A DNA stretch of 61,853 nucleotides. Origin: Pseudomonas rhodesiae (GTDB lineage: Bacteria; Pseudomonadota; Gammaproteobacteria; Pseudomonadales; Pseudomonadaceae). The notes under the pieces were generated by a model. It saw only the letters and a list, made by a program, of their open reading frames with translations. It was not told where the DNA came from and ran no database searches. Shown here one piece after another: positions 9,262 through 18,220 of this stretch. Position 1 is the first letter of the stretch; the number at the start of each line of letters is the position of its first letter. The position numbers were made by a program, and so were the translations under genes. The stretch is from NCBI RefSeq assembly GCF_007858255.1, contig NZ_VFEU01000028.1, forward strand, positions 1-61,853, written 5' to 3'.

Positions 9262-9280
9262 GCGATTCATTCTCATTGGT
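9262..9280 (+). promoter_or_regulatory. Candidate Fur box before the siderophore receptor
   Basis: The 19 bp here match about 10 of the 19 positions of the classic Fur box, best in its right half (CATT). The site is 42 bp before the receptor start and overlaps its likely promoter region. It is weak and rests partly on the identity of the downstream gene. Confidence 0.35.
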
Positions 9281-9321
9281 CATGTTATATTGTTTCAATT
9301 AAATCATTGGAACGCTCTCTC

Positions 9322-11415
9322 ATGCCGTCTCGAAAAATCGCTCCCATGGCCGGTCTGGCCCTGGGACTGCTGCTGGACCCTGCCTTCGCCGAAGACAACC
9401 GCCTGGAACTGGAAGCTATCAGCGTCACGACCGACGCTTATGAATCCGCCACCGGCCCGGTCACGGGCTACCGCGCCACCCGATCCGCCAGCGCGACCAA
9501 AACCGACACGGCTCTGCGTGACATCCCACAGTCCATCAGCGTGATTCCCGCCACGGTGCTCAAAGACCTGGGCAGTACCAACGTGGAACGCGCGCTGGAA
9601 TTCGCCGGCGGGGTGTCCAAGCAAAACAACTTCGGCGGCCTGACCCTGTACGAATACAGCGTGCGCGGTTTCACCACTTCGGAGTTCTACCAGGATGGCT
9701 TCAGCGCCAACCGTGGCTACCCGAGCACGCCGGACACCGCCAATATCGAACGCATTGAGGTGCTCAAGGGCCCTGCCGCCAGCCTCTACGGGCGCGGCGA
9801 TCCCGGCGGCACGGTGAATATCGTCACCAAAAAACCTCAACCCGAGGCCTTCACCACCCTGCAAGCCAGCGCAGGCAGTTGGGATCGTTATCGCACCGCA
9901 CTGGACGTCAACACCCCACTGGACAGCGAAGGCAGCGTGCTGTCGAGGGTCAACCTGGCGGTGGAAGACAACCACAGTTTCCGCGATCACGTCGGCAGCA
10001 AGCGGGTGTTTGTCGCGCCGTCGTTCAGCTGGCAATTGGACCCGGATACCACGCTGCTGGTGGAAAGTGAATTCGTGCGCCACAGCTCTACCTTCGACCG
10101 CGGCATCGTCGACGCTCCCGGCGTATCGCGCCGCACGTTCCTCGGCGAACCCAACGACGGCGATATCGACAACCACAACAACCGCCTGCAAGCGACCCTC
10201 GAACATCACCTGAACGACGCCTGGAAACTGCGCCTGGCCAGCCACTACAAACAAGGCAGCCTATGGGGCGATGCTTCGGAAAACCGGGCGCTGAATGCCG
10301 ACGGTCATACCCTCAATCGCCGTTACCGCGAACGCTCCATGGGCTGGCATGACAGCATCACCCAGCTGGAACTGCGTGGCCTGTTCGACATCGGCAGTTG
10401 GCAGCACGAATTGCTGGTGGGCACCGAATACGAGGACTACCGCAAGAACGAACGCGTGACTGCGATCGCTGGCAGCTACCCCATCGACCTCTACAACCCG
10501 GTCTACGGCCAACCCAAACCCAATGGCGCTCGCTCCGGCACTGACTTCTTCGAGCAGACTAAAAGCCACGCGTTGAACCTGCAGGACCAGATCATCTTCA
10601 CCGAGCGCCTGCGCGGCATGATTGGCGCGCGCTTCGAGCACTTCGAACAAACCCTCGACGACTTCACTCGTAACGCCCCAACCAGCCGCCAAACCCACGA
10701 CGCCCTCACCCAGCGCGCCGGGCTGCTTTACCAGCTCACGCCCGAATTCGGCGTGTTCGCCAACGCTTCAACCTCGTTCAAGCCCAATAGCGGCCTGGAC
10801 GCCACGGGCAAAACCTTCAAGCCTGAAGAAGGCGTAGGTTATGAAGTGGGGATCAAGACCGAACTGTTCGACGACCGCCTCAGCGCCACCCTGGCCGCGT
10901 TCCATATCGAAAAGGAAAACGTGCTGGCCCTGGACCCGGCCACCAACACCAACCGCGCCATGGGCAAGGCTCGCAGCCAGGGTTTCGACCTGCAGCTGAG
11001 CGGGCAAGTGACCGACGCGGTGCGCGTGATCGGCGCCTTGGCCTATATCGACGCCGAAGTGACCAAGGGTGACAAAACCATTCCCACGGGCAGCCGCATT
11101 CTCGGCGTGGCCAAGCGCAGCGGCAGTCTATTGGGGGTGTATGAATTCCAGGATGGCGCCTTGCGCGGCTCGGATGTGGGCGCAGCGTTCACTTATGTGG
11201 GAGATCGCTCGGGTGAGGCCGGCGGTAGCTTTGAACTGCCCGCCTACCACACCGTCGATTTGCTGGCCCATTACAAGGCCACGCAAAACGTGACGGTGGG
11301 CCTGAACCTCAACAACCTGTTCGATGAAAAGTACTACGAGCGCTCCTACAGCAATTACTGGGTCAACCCCGGCGAACCGCGCAACCTCACGGTCAGCCTG
11401 ACCCTCAATCTGTAA
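9322..11415 (+). CDS. TonB-dependent siderophore receptor
   Basis: The 697-residue protein begins with a signal peptide (cleavage likely after DPAFA, about residue 23). A plug domain follows (about 50-160, with DIPQSISVIPA and IERIEVLKGPAASLYGRGDP), then a 22-strand barrel that ends in the usual aromatic/leucine-rich tail VSLTLNL. The layout fits ferric-hydroxamate or similar siderophore receptors. No N-terminal signalling domain is present, so it is not a FpvA-type transducer. The ligand is unknown. No siderophore synthesis or sigma-regulator gene is adjacent. It converges with hemH. Confidence 0.92.
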   Translation: MPSRKIAPMAGLALGLLLDPAFAEDNRLELEAISVTTDAYESATGPVTGYRATRSASATKTDTALRDIPQSISVIPATVLKDLGSTNVERALEFAGGVSKQNNFGGLTLYEYSVRGFTTSEFYQDGFSANRGYPSTPDTANIERIEVLKGPAASLYGRGDPGGTVNIVTKKPQPEAFTTLQASAGSWDRYRTALDVNTPLDSEGSVLSRVNLAVEDNHSFRDHVGSKRVFVAPSFSWQLDPDTTLLVESEFVRHSSTFDRGIVDAPGVSRRTFLGEPNDGDIDNHNNRLQATLEHHLNDAWKLRLASHYKQGSLWGDASENRALNADGHTLNRRYRERSMGWHDSITQLELRGLFDIGSWQHELLVGTEYEDYRKNERVTAIAGSYPIDLYNPVYGQPKPNGARSGTDFFEQTKSHALNLQDQIIFTERLRGMIGARFEHFEQTLDDFTRNAPTSRQTHDALTQRAGLLYQLTPEFGVFANASTSFKPNSGLDATGKTFKPEEGVGYEVGIKTELFDDRLSATLAAFHIEKENVLALDPATNTNRAMGKARSQGFDLQLSGQVTDAVRVIGALAYIDAEVTKGDKTIPTGSRILGVAKRSGSLLGVYEFQDGALRGSDVGAAFTYVGDRSGEAGGSFELPAYHTVDLLAHYKATQNVTVGLNLNNLFDEKYYERSYSNYWVNPGEPRNLTVSLTLNL

Positions 11416-11420
11416 CGCGC

Positions 11421-12446
11421 CTACAGTTGCTGCGGCGCGCGCTCGCACAGGGTATTGAGCGCCGCCGCCCACTGCGGGTCATCGTTCAGGCACGGCACCA
11501 ATATCAGGTCCTCGCCCCCGGCCTCGCGGAATTGCTCGCGGCCGCGGTCGCCGATCTCTTCCAAGGTCTCGATGCAATCGGCAACGAACGCCGGGCACAT
11601 TACCAGCAGCTTTTTCACACCTTGCTGGGCCAGCGCCTCAAGGCGGGCCTCGGTGTAGGGTTCGATCCATTTCGCGCGACCCAGCCGCGACTGGAACGCC
11701 ACCGACCACTTGCTCTCGGGCAAGCCCAGCCGCGCCGCGAAATCACGGGCGACACTGAAGCACTGTGCGCGATAGCAGGTGGCGAGCACCTCAGGCGAGG
11801 CATTCTTGCAGCAGTCGGCATCATTGAAGCAATGCTGGCCGGTGGGGTCGAGCTTGGTCAGGTGCCGCTCGGGCAAGCCGTGGAAACTCAGCAGCAGGTG
11901 ATCGTAATCCTGTTCCACATAGCGGCGCGCGCTCGCCGCCAATGCGTCGATGTACTCCGGCTGATCGTAGAACGGCTGCAGGATCGAAAACTGCACATCC
12001 AGTTTCTTATCACGCACCACGCGCTGCGCCTCTTCGATCACCGTGGTCACGGTGCTGTCGGCAAACTGCGGGTACAACGGCGCCAGCGTGACTTTGCGGA
12101 TGCCCTGGGCGGCCAGGCGCGTCAGGGTGGTTTCCAGGGAGGGCTCGCCGTAACGCATCGCCAACTCCACCGGGCCTTGGGTCCACTGCGCGGTCATTTG
12201 CGCTTGCAGGCGACGGCTGAGCACCACCAACGGCGAGCCCTCGTCCCACCAGATCGATGCATAGGCATGGGCCGACTGCTCTGGGCGCTTGATCAGGATC
12301 AGCGACACCAGCAGGCGTCGCACCGGCCATGGCAAGTCGATCACATAAGGGTCCATCAAAAACTGATTGAGGTAGCTGCGCACATCGGCCACCGAAGTGG
12401 ACGCCGGTGAACCCAGGTTGACCAGTAACAACGCGTGATCCGTCAT
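11421..12446 (-). CDS. hemH: Ferrochelatase
   Basis: The 341-residue enzyme inserts Fe(II) into protoporphyrin IX, the last step of heme synthesis. It starts MTDHALLLVNLGSPAS and carries LLSFHGLPERH (metal-binding His, about residue 190), the FQSRLGRAKWIEPYTE block and the C-terminal CPAFVADCIETLEEI block with its conserved His/Glu region. It ends 5 nt from the stop of the convergent siderophore receptor and lies 14 nt downstream of the TIGR01777 gene, probably in one transcript with it. Confidence 0.96.
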   Translation of the reverse strand: MTDHALLLVNLGSPASTSVADVRSYLNQFLMDPYVIDLPWPVRRLLVSLILIKRPEQSAHAYASIWWDEGSPLVVLSRRLQAQMTAQWTQGPVELAMRYGEPSLETTLTRLAAQGIRKVTLAPLYPQFADSTVTTVIEEAQRVVRDKKLDVQFSILQPFYDQPEYIDALAASARRYVEQDYDHLLLSFHGLPERHLTKLDPTGQHCFNDADCCKNASPEVLATCYRAQCFSVARDFAARLGLPESKWSVAFQSRLGRAKWIEPYTEARLEALAQQGVKKLLVMCPAFVADCIETLEEIGDRGREQFREAGGEDLILVPCLNDDPQWAAALNTLCERAPQQL

Positions 12447-12460
12447 GCAACATCCTATCT

Positions 12461-13360
12461 CTAGAGGCGGGTGGACAAGTCGTCCAGAGCCGCACGCAAC
12501 TCAGTGAACTGGAAAGTGAAACCGGCCGCCAGCAAACGTTCCGGTACGGCCTTTTGGCCGCCCAACAACAACCCCGACAACTCGCCCAGCCCCACCTTCA
12601 ACGCGAAGGCCGGCATGGGCATAAATGCCGGGCGATGCAACACTTGGCCCAGGGTCTTGGCGAACTCGCGGTTACGCACCGGGTGCGGCGCGCACGCATT
12701 ATAAGGACCGTTGGCGTCTTGCTTGTGCAGAAGAAAATCAATCAGGGCAATTTGATCCTGGATATGCACCCACGGCATCCACTGGCGGCCATTGCCGATA
12801 GGCCCGCCCAGCCCCAGTTTGAACGGCAGCAGCAACCGCGACAAAAAGCCGCCCTCGGCAGCCAGTACCAGGCCAGTGCGCACCAGTACCACGCGGATGC
12901 CCAGGGCTTCGGCGCGCTGGGCGGTTTCTTCCCAGGCGATGCACAGCTGGCTGGGGAAGTCGTCCTGCACCGGGCCACTGGCTTCGGTCAATTCGCGCTC
13001 GCCGCCGTCGCCGTACCAACCCACCGCCGAACCGGACACCAGCACTGCCGGTTTCTGCTCAAGGCCTTCGAGCCAGGCCAGCAAGGTTTCGCTAAGACTG
13101 ATGCGGCTGCTCCACAACAGCGCCTTGCGCTTGTGAGTCCAGGGGCGGTCGGCGATGGGCGCGCCGGCCAGGTTGACCACCGCGTCCACCGCGCCGATCA
13201 CCTCTTCCAGGCGCGCAACGCCCAGTACTTGCGCGCCGCACAGCGACGCCACTTCCTCAGGATGACGGCTCCACACGGTCAGACGATGACCTTGGGCCAG
13301 CCAGTGTTGGCAGAGTTGGCGACCGATCAAGCCGGTACCGCCGGTCAGCAAAATATGCAT
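12461..13360 (-). CDS. TIGR01777 family epimerase (YfcH-like)
   Basis: The 299-residue protein is an atypical short-chain dehydrogenase. It has a Rossmann glycine motif at the N terminus (LLTGGTGLIGRQLCQHW), the VNLAGAPIADRPWT segment, SGSAVGWYG in the active-site region, and the family-specific C-terminal DUF1731 part (about 250-299, with LLLGGQKAVPERLLAAGF). The substrate is unknown. It precedes hemH in the same direction, a pairing I recall from other pseudomonads. Confidence 0.88.
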   Translation of the reverse strand: MHILLTGGTGLIGRQLCQHWLAQGHRLTVWSRHPEEVASLCGAQVLGVARLEEVIGAVDAVVNLAGAPIADRPWTHKRKALLWSSRISLSETLLAWLEGLEQKPAVLVSGSAVGWYGDGGERELTEASGPVQDDFPSQLCIAWEETAQRAEALGIRVVLVRTGLVLAAEGGFLSRLLLPFKLGLGGPIGNGRQWMPWVHIQDQIALIDFLLHKQDANGPYNACAPHPVRNREFAKTLGQVLHRPAFMPMPAFALKVGLGELSGLLLGGQKAVPERLLAAGFTFQFTELRAALDDLSTRL

Positions 13361-13486
13361 GGGACGCTCCTCATGTAACGTTCGCCGCCGATCACTGGTC
13401 TATTTTATAAGCAGGGATCAATTCGAAGTCGGGCGTGGCGTAGGGTTAACCATAGGCCACGTCAACGGTTCAGGTACGCCAAAACT

Positions 13487-13510
13487 TATACCAAAAAACA
13501 ATATTGTACA
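13487..13510. promoter_or_regulatory. LitR/CarH-type operator A (direct repeat)
   Basis: TATACC-N12-TGTACA, an 18-bp-period repeat, lies 49 bp before the flavoprotein start. It departs by one base from the T(G/A)TACA-N12-TGTA(C/T)A site I recall for bacterial LitR proteins. It shares the flanking AAAACT with operator B. Confidence 0.65.
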
Positions 13511-13558
13511 GCTATTGGTCTCGGCGTAGCCTGTACCCAACGGTAAATGAGGCCCACC

Positions 13559-14545
13559 ATGACTCTACCCATCGCGATTATCGGTACCGGCATCGCCGGA
13601 CTTTCCGCCGCCCGAGCGTTAAAAGAGGCCGGGCACCTTGTACAACTCTTCGATAAAAGCCGCGGCAGCGGCGGACGCATGTCCAGCAAACGCAGCGATG
13701 CCGGTGCGCTCGACATGGGCGCCCAGTACTTCACCGCCCGCGACCGGCGCTTCGCCACCGAGGTGCAACGCTGGCAGACGCAGGGCGTCGTCGATCAGTG
13801 GCAACCACAGCTTTATCAATTCAAGTCCGGCCAGCTCACGCCCTCGCCCGATGAGCAGGTGCGCTGGGTCGGTACACCGCGTATGAGTGCGATCACCCGC
13901 GCATTGCTGGATGATTTGCCGGTGCAATTCGGCTGCCGCATCACCGAGGTGTTCCAAGGCAAACATCACTGGAACCTGCAGGACGCCGACGGCGGCAATC
14001 ACGGGCCGTTCAGCCATGTCATCATCGCCACGCCCGCACCCCAGGCCACTGCCCTGCTGGCAGCCGCGCCCAAACTGGCGGGCGTCGCCGCCGGTGTGAA
14101 AATGGACCCTACCTGGGCCGTGGCCCTGGCCTTCGACACCCCGCTGGACACCCCAATGGAGGGCTGCTTCGTACAGGACAGCCCCCTCGATTGGCTGGCG
14201 CGCAACCGCAGCAAGCCCGGGCGCGACACCACCCTCGACACCTGGGTGCTGCACGCCACCAGCGCGTGGAGCAAGGCTCATCTGGACCTGTCCAAAGAAG
14301 CAGTCACCGAATACCTGCACGGCGCGTTCGCCGAACTGCTGCACAGCGCCATGCCCGCGCCGTCGTTCAGCCTGGCGCATCGCTGGCTGTACGCGCGACC
14401 GTCCAGCGCCCATGAATTCGGCGTGCTCGCCGATGCCGACCTAGGCTTGTACGTATGCGGTGACTGGTGCTTGTCCGGCCGTGTGGAAGGCGCCTGGCTC
14501 AGCGGGCAAGAAGCAGCGCGACGGCTGATCGAGCATCTGCAATGA
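13559..14545 (+). CDS. FAD-dependent oxidoreductase (renalase/amine-oxidase-like)
   Basis: The 328-residue flavoprotein has the dinucleotide motif GTGIAGLSAARAL at the N terminus, the acidic ribose-binding position in LFDKSRGSGGRMSSKR, a DMGAQYFTARDRRF block typical of renalase-like proteins, and the C-terminal FAD motif YVCGDWCLSGRVEGAWLSG. The substrate is unknown. I chose the ATG at 13559, preceded by GAGG; the frame opens at an ATG four codons earlier. The gene lies under operator A and overlaps the next start by 4 nt. Light or LitR control is inferred. Confidence 0.85.
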   Translation: MTLPIAIIGTGIAGLSAARALKEAGHLVQLFDKSRGSGGRMSSKRSDAGALDMGAQYFTARDRRFATEVQRWQTQGVVDQWQPQLYQFKSGQLTPSPDEQVRWVGTPRMSAITRALLDDLPVQFGCRITEVFQGKHHWNLQDADGGNHGPFSHVIIATPAPQATALLAAAPKLAGVAAGVKMDPTWAVALAFDTPLDTPMEGCFVQDSPLDWLARNRSKPGRDTTLDTWVLHATSAWSKAHLDLSKEAVTEYLHGAFAELLHSAMPAPSFSLAHRWLYARPSSAHEFGVLADADLGLYVCGDWCLSGRVEGAWLSGQEAARRLIEHLQ

Positions 14546-14757
14546 ACCGCATCAACCCGGCCAAATTGCTGCTGTCGAAGTGGACAGCAGCACACCCCCA
14601 AAACAAGGAAAAGCATTTTCTGGTCACCGAACTGTTTCGTGACGAAGAAGGCACCGTGTTGGAAATCGAGCTGCAAGCGGTCATGACGCGCCGGGGTGAA
14701 CGCCTGCCGTGGCAAACCCTGCAAGACGCCGAGGCGTGGAAAATCGGCTGGCAATAA
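14542..14757 (+). CDS. TIGR02450 family Trp-rich protein
   Basis: This is a 71-residue protein with three tryptophans (SKWTA, LPWQTL and a C-terminal W near KIGW) and the family start NRINPAKLLLSKWTA. The function is unknown; the family often neighbours photolyase or MerR genes. Its ATG overlaps the stop of the upstream flavoprotein (ATGA), so translation is probably coupled. Operator B and a new promoter follow it. Confidence 0.85.
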   Translation: MNRINPAKLLLSKWTAAHPQNKEKHFLVTELFRDEEGTVLEIELQAVMTRRGERLPWQTLQDAEAWKIGWQ

Positions 14758-14773
14758 TCTCAGCGCAAAAACT

Positions 14774-14813
14774 TATACAAATGATTTGACTTGTACAGCA
14801 TCAAACCTATGAT
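14774..14813 (+). promoter_or_regulatory. Promoter of the ybgA-litR-phrB run with LitR operator B
   Basis: A strong sigma-70 promoter, TTGACT (14786-14791)-N16-TATGAT (14808-14813), overlaps TATACA-N12-TGTACA (14774-14797). The second operator half starts right behind the -35, so a bound MerR-type protein would block or reshape the promoter. Confidence 0.75.
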
Positions 14814-14823
14814 GAGATTTAGT

Positions 14824-14847
14824 TGTACAGGCACTCTTGTTTGTATA
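14824..14847 (+). promoter_or_regulatory. LitR/CarH-type operator C
   Basis: TGTACA-N12-TGTATA with the same 18-bp period sits at or just past the expected transcription start of the promoter at 14786-14813. Its centre is about 50 bp from that of operator B. Confidence 0.65.
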
Positions 14848-14869
14848 GGAATTTTGCAGAGGTTTGCTC

Positions 14870-15829
14870 ATGTCCAGCATCACCAAACCGAAGATCGCCA
14901 TCAGCGCCTGCCTGCTGGGCGAGAACGTGCGCTTCAATGGCGGACATAAACAATCCCTGCTCTGTTGCCAGACCCTGGCCGACTATTTCGACTTTGTGCC
15001 GCTGTGCCCGGAAGTCGCCATCGGCCTGGGCATCCCCCGTGAACCGATCCGTCTGGTGGGCGACCCTGCCCAGCCGCAAGCCGTCGGCACGGTGAACCGT
15101 GCCCTCAACGTGACCCAGCCGCTGGACGATTACGGCCGGCAGATGGCGCGCGAGCATACCGACCTGTGCGGTTACATCTTTATGCAGAAGTCCCCGTCCT
15201 GTGGCCTGGAGCGGGTCAAGGTGTATCGCGAGAACGGCACACCGGTGGATGGCGGCGGTCGCGGCATCTATGCCCAGGCATTTTGCGCGCGCCACCCCAA
15301 CTTGCCGGTGGAAGAAGACGGTCGCTTGAATGACCCGGTCCTGCGGGAAAACTTCCTCACCCGCGTATTCGTCTATGCCAGCTGGCAAGCACTGCTGGCC
15401 GAAGGTTTGAGCCGTCATCGCTTGCTGGCCTTTCATTCTCGGTACAAGTACTTGCTGATGGCTCACAGCCCGCAGCACTACAAAAGCCTCGGTCACCTGT
15501 TGGGCACGATGGATAAAAGTACCGAGCTGGATGAGCTGGCCAGCGTTTACTTCACTGAGTTGATGACCGGCCTGAAAAAATGCGCCACCCGCGGCACCCA
15601 CAGCAATGTGCTGCAGCACATCAGCGGCTACCTGAAACAGGTGATCAGCGCCGACGACAAACAGGAAATGCAGACCGTCATCGGCCAATACCGCCACGGC
15701 ATCGTGCCGCTGGTGGTGCCGCTGACGTTGCTCAAGCACCACTTTCGTCAACACCCGGACCGCTACATTGCGCAGCAGGCGTACTTGCAGCCGCACCCGG
15801 AAAATCTCAGCCTGCGAAATGCGATCTAA
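14870..15829 (+). CDS. YbgA family protein (DUF523-DUF1722)
   Basis: The 319-residue protein has an N-terminal DUF523 domain (about 1-155: ISACLLGENVRFNGGHK, CPEVAIGLGIPREP, QKSPSCGLERVKVY) with conserved cysteines that suggest a metal or Fe-S site, and a C-terminal DUF1722 domain (about 185-305). The activity is not established; tRNA-thiouridine roles have been discussed for DUF523 relatives. The ATG at 14870 has a good CAGAGG ribosome site; the TTG two codons earlier is less likely. First gene of the run controlled by operators B and C. Confidence 0.88.
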   Translation: MSSITKPKIAISACLLGENVRFNGGHKQSLLCCQTLADYFDFVPLCPEVAIGLGIPREPIRLVGDPAQPQAVGTVNRALNVTQPLDDYGRQMAREHTDLCGYIFMQKSPSCGLERVKVYRENGTPVDGGGRGIYAQAFCARHPNLPVEEDGRLNDPVLRENFLTRVFVYASWQALLAEGLSRHRLLAFHSRYKYLLMAHSPQHYKSLGHLLGTMDKSTELDELASVYFTELMTGLKKCATRGTHSNVLQHISGYLKQVISADDKQEMQTVIGQYRHGIVPLVVPLTLLKHHFRQHPDRYIAQQAYLQPHPENLSLRNAI

Positions 15830-15832
15830 CCC

Positions 15833-16774
15833 ATGAAAAGCGTCATGAACGCCGTCCTCCAAGACGAACCCGGCGAAGACATCGCCCAAGCCCTTGAAGA
15901 CGGCTGGCTGCCGATCCGTGAAGTGGCGCGCCAGACCGGCGTCAACGCCGTGACCCTGCGCGCCTGGGAACGCCGTTACGGTTTGATCGTGCCGCAGCGC
16001 ACCCCCAAGGGGCATCGGCTCTTCAGTGCCGAGCATGTGCAACGTATCCACACCATCCTGACCTGGCTTAACCGCGGCGTGCCCGTCAGCCAGGTGAAAA
16101 ACCTGATCGACTCCGCCCAGATCACCCCCGACAGCGTTGCCAACGAATGGCAGAGTCTGCGCCAGACATTGGTGCAGGCCATCAGCGACTTGGCCGAGCG
16201 CCGGGTCGACGATGCCTTTAACCAGGCCATGGCGCTATACCCGCCGCGCACCTTGTGCGAGCAACTGCTGCTACCGCTGATCCAGGAACTGGAGCAACGC
16301 TGGCAGGGCCAGTTCGGCGCGCAGATGGAGCGGGTGTTTTTCCTGTCGTGGCTGCGCAGCAAGTTTGGCGCGCGCATTTACCACAACAATCGGCAATTGC
16401 ACGGTGCGCCGCTGCTGCTGATCAACCAGTCCGACTTGCCGCTGGAGCCGCATCTGTGGCTCAGCGCCTGGCTGGCCAGCAGCGCCGATTGCCCGGTGGA
16501 AGTGTTCGACTGGCCGCTGCCGGCCGGCGAATTGGCCCTGGCGGTGGAGCACCTCAAACCGCGCGCCGTGCTGCTGTATTCGAGCAAAGCCTTGCAACTG
16601 CCGGCCTTCGCCAAACTATTGGGCGGTGTTGATTGCCCGACACTGCTGGTCGGCCCCACGGTGAGCATTCATCAGGCCGAGCTGGCGTTATTGAGCCATG
16701 ACCTTGCGGATCTGTCCCTCGCCGAAGACCCGTTGTCGGCCCACCAGCTTATGCTCCAGCGTGGACTCGTCTAA
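15833..16774 (+). CDS. litR: MerR-family transcriptional regulator, LitR/CarH-like
   Basis: The 313-residue protein has an N-terminal MerR winged helix (about 25-95: REVARQTGVNAVTLRAWERRYGL, then TPKGHRLFSAEHV), a helical middle domain (about 110-190) and a C-terminal Rossmann-like domain in the place of the cobalamin domain. I do not see a clear ExxH or DxHxxG cobalamin motif, so this resembles the class II LitR of pseudomonads, which I recall as depending on a separate LOV photosensor rather than B12. It is expected to repress its own run and phrB in the dark. A second ATG four codons in is possible. Confidence 0.85.
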   Translation: MKSVMNAVLQDEPGEDIAQALEDGWLPIREVARQTGVNAVTLRAWERRYGLIVPQRTPKGHRLFSAEHVQRIHTILTWLNRGVPVSQVKNLIDSAQITPDSVANEWQSLRQTLVQAISDLAERRVDDAFNQAMALYPPRTLCEQLLLPLIQELEQRWQGQFGAQMERVFFLSWLRSKFGARIYHNNRQLHGAPLLLINQSDLPLEPHLWLSAWLASSADCPVEVFDWPLPAGELALAVEHLKPRAVLLYSSKALQLPAFAKLLGGVDCPTLLVGPTVSIHQAELALLSHDLADLSLAEDPLSAHQLMLQRGLV

Positions 16775-18220
16775 ATGCACCTGATCTGGCTGCGCACCGA
16801 CTTGCGCCTTCACGACAATACCGCCCTGGCCGCTGCGAGCCAGCGCGGCCCGCTGGCAGCGGTGTACCTGATCACGCCCGAACAATGGCTGGCCCACGAT
16901 GACGCGCCGTGCAAAGTGGATTTCTGGCTGCGTAACCTGCGGCACTTGAGCCGGTCCCTGGGCGAACTCAACATCCCGTTGCTGATCCGCACCGCCGCCA
17001 CCTGGGACCAGGCACCCGCCGTGCTCCGCCAATTGTGCGGCGAGTTGGGCGTGGCGTCGGTGCACGTCAACGAGGAATACGGCATTCATGAAAGCCGCCG
17101 AGATGCGGCGGTGGCCACGGCGCTGGAAGCCGATGGGGTGACCTTCCACAGCTACCTGGATCAATTGTTTTTTCAACCCGGCAGTGTGCTGACCAAAAGT
17201 GGCACGTATTTCCAGGTGTTCAGTCAGTTCCGCAAAGTCTGCTACACCCGTCTGCACAGCGCCCTGCCGAGCCTGGTGAGCACGCCCAAGGCACAGGCAA
17301 AACTGGCTATCAAAAGCGACGCCGTGCCAGCCACCGTGGACGGCTTCGAACCGCCGAGCGAACGCCTACGCGCCCTCTGGCCTGCCGGTGAAGACGAAGC
17401 CCGACGCCGCCTGGAAACCTTCGCCGATGCGCAGATCAGCTATTACAAGGACGAGCGCGATTTCCCGGCCAAACCCGGCACCAGCCAGTTGTCCGCCTAC
17501 CTGGCCGCCGGCGTGGTCTCGCCGCGCCAATGCTTGCACGCGGCGCTGCAAACCAATCAGGGCGAATTCGAAAGCGGCGATATCGGCGCGATCACCTGGA
17601 TCAACGAACTGCTGTGGCGTGAGTTCTACAAACACATTCTGGTGGGCTACCCCCGGGTGTCCCGTCACCGCGCCTTCCGCCCCGAAACCGAAGCCGTGGC
17701 CTGGCGCGATGCGCCCAAGGACCTGGCGGCCTGGCAAGAGGCGCGCACAGGTCTGCCGATCATCGACGCGGCGATGCGCCAGTTGCTTGAAACCGGCTGG
17801 ATGCACAACCGCCTGCGCATGGTGGTGGCGATGTTCCTGACCAAGAACCTGTTGATCGATTGGCGCGAAGGCGAACGGTTCTTCATGCGCCATCTGATCG
17901 ACGGCGACCTGGCCGCCAATAATGGCGGCTGGCAGTGGAGTTCTTCCACCGGCACCGACTCGGCGCCGTACTTCCGGATTTTCAGCCCGCTGAGCCAATC
18001 GGAAAAATTCGACAGCGAAGGCGTGTTCATCAAGCACTGGCTGCCGGAACTGGCCGGGCTGAATAAAAAGGAAGTCCACAACCCCGACGCCGTTGGCGGA
18101 TTGTTTGGCGTGGCGGATTACCCGCGCGCCATTGTCGATTTGAAAAAATCCCGCGAGCGCGCCCTGGCGGCGTTTCGCAGTCTGCCGTCGCGCGAAGCGG
18201 TAGGAGGTGCCCATGAGTGA
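16775..18220 (+). CDS. phrB: Deoxyribodipyrimidine photo-lyase (CPD class I)
   Basis: The 481-residue enzyme repairs UV-induced cyclobutane pyrimidine dimers using blue light. It has the N-terminal antenna domain (HLIWLRTDLRLHDNTALAAA) and the C-terminal FAD domain with TSQLSAYLAAGVVSPRQCL, WINELLWREFYKH, GLPIIDAAMRQLLETGWMHN and NGGWQWSSSTGTDSAPYFRI. The tryptophans of the electron chain appear present in these blocks. Its ATG abuts the litR stop codon, and its stop overlaps the next gene, so it is in the LitR-controlled operon. Confidence 0.96.
   Translation: MHLIWLRTDLRLHDNTALAAASQRGPLAAVYLITPEQWLAHDDAPCKVDFWLRNLRHLSRSLGELNIPLLIRTAATWDQAPAVLRQLCGELGVASVHVNEEYGIHESRRDAAVATALEADGVTFHSYLDQLFFQPGSVLTKSGTYFQVFSQFRKVCYTRLHSALPSLVSTPKAQAKLAIKSDAVPATVDGFEPPSERLRALWPAGEDEARRRLETFADAQISYYKDERDFPAKPGTSQLSAYLAAGVVSPRQCLHAALQTNQGEFESGDIGAITWINELLWREFYKHILVGYPRVSRHRAFRPETEAVAWRDAPKDLAAWQEARTGLPIIDAAMRQLLETGWMHNRLRMVVAMFLTKNLLIDWREGERFFMRHLIDGDLAANNGGWQWSSSTGTDSAPYFRIFSPLSQSEKFDSEGVFIKHWLPELAGLNKKEVHNPDAVGGLFGVADYPRAIVDLKKSRERALAAFRSLPSREAVGGAHE

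Noticed and set aside
14819..16051. A 410-codon frame on the - strand
   Set aside because: It is antisense to ybgA and the start of litR, whose family motifs are clear.
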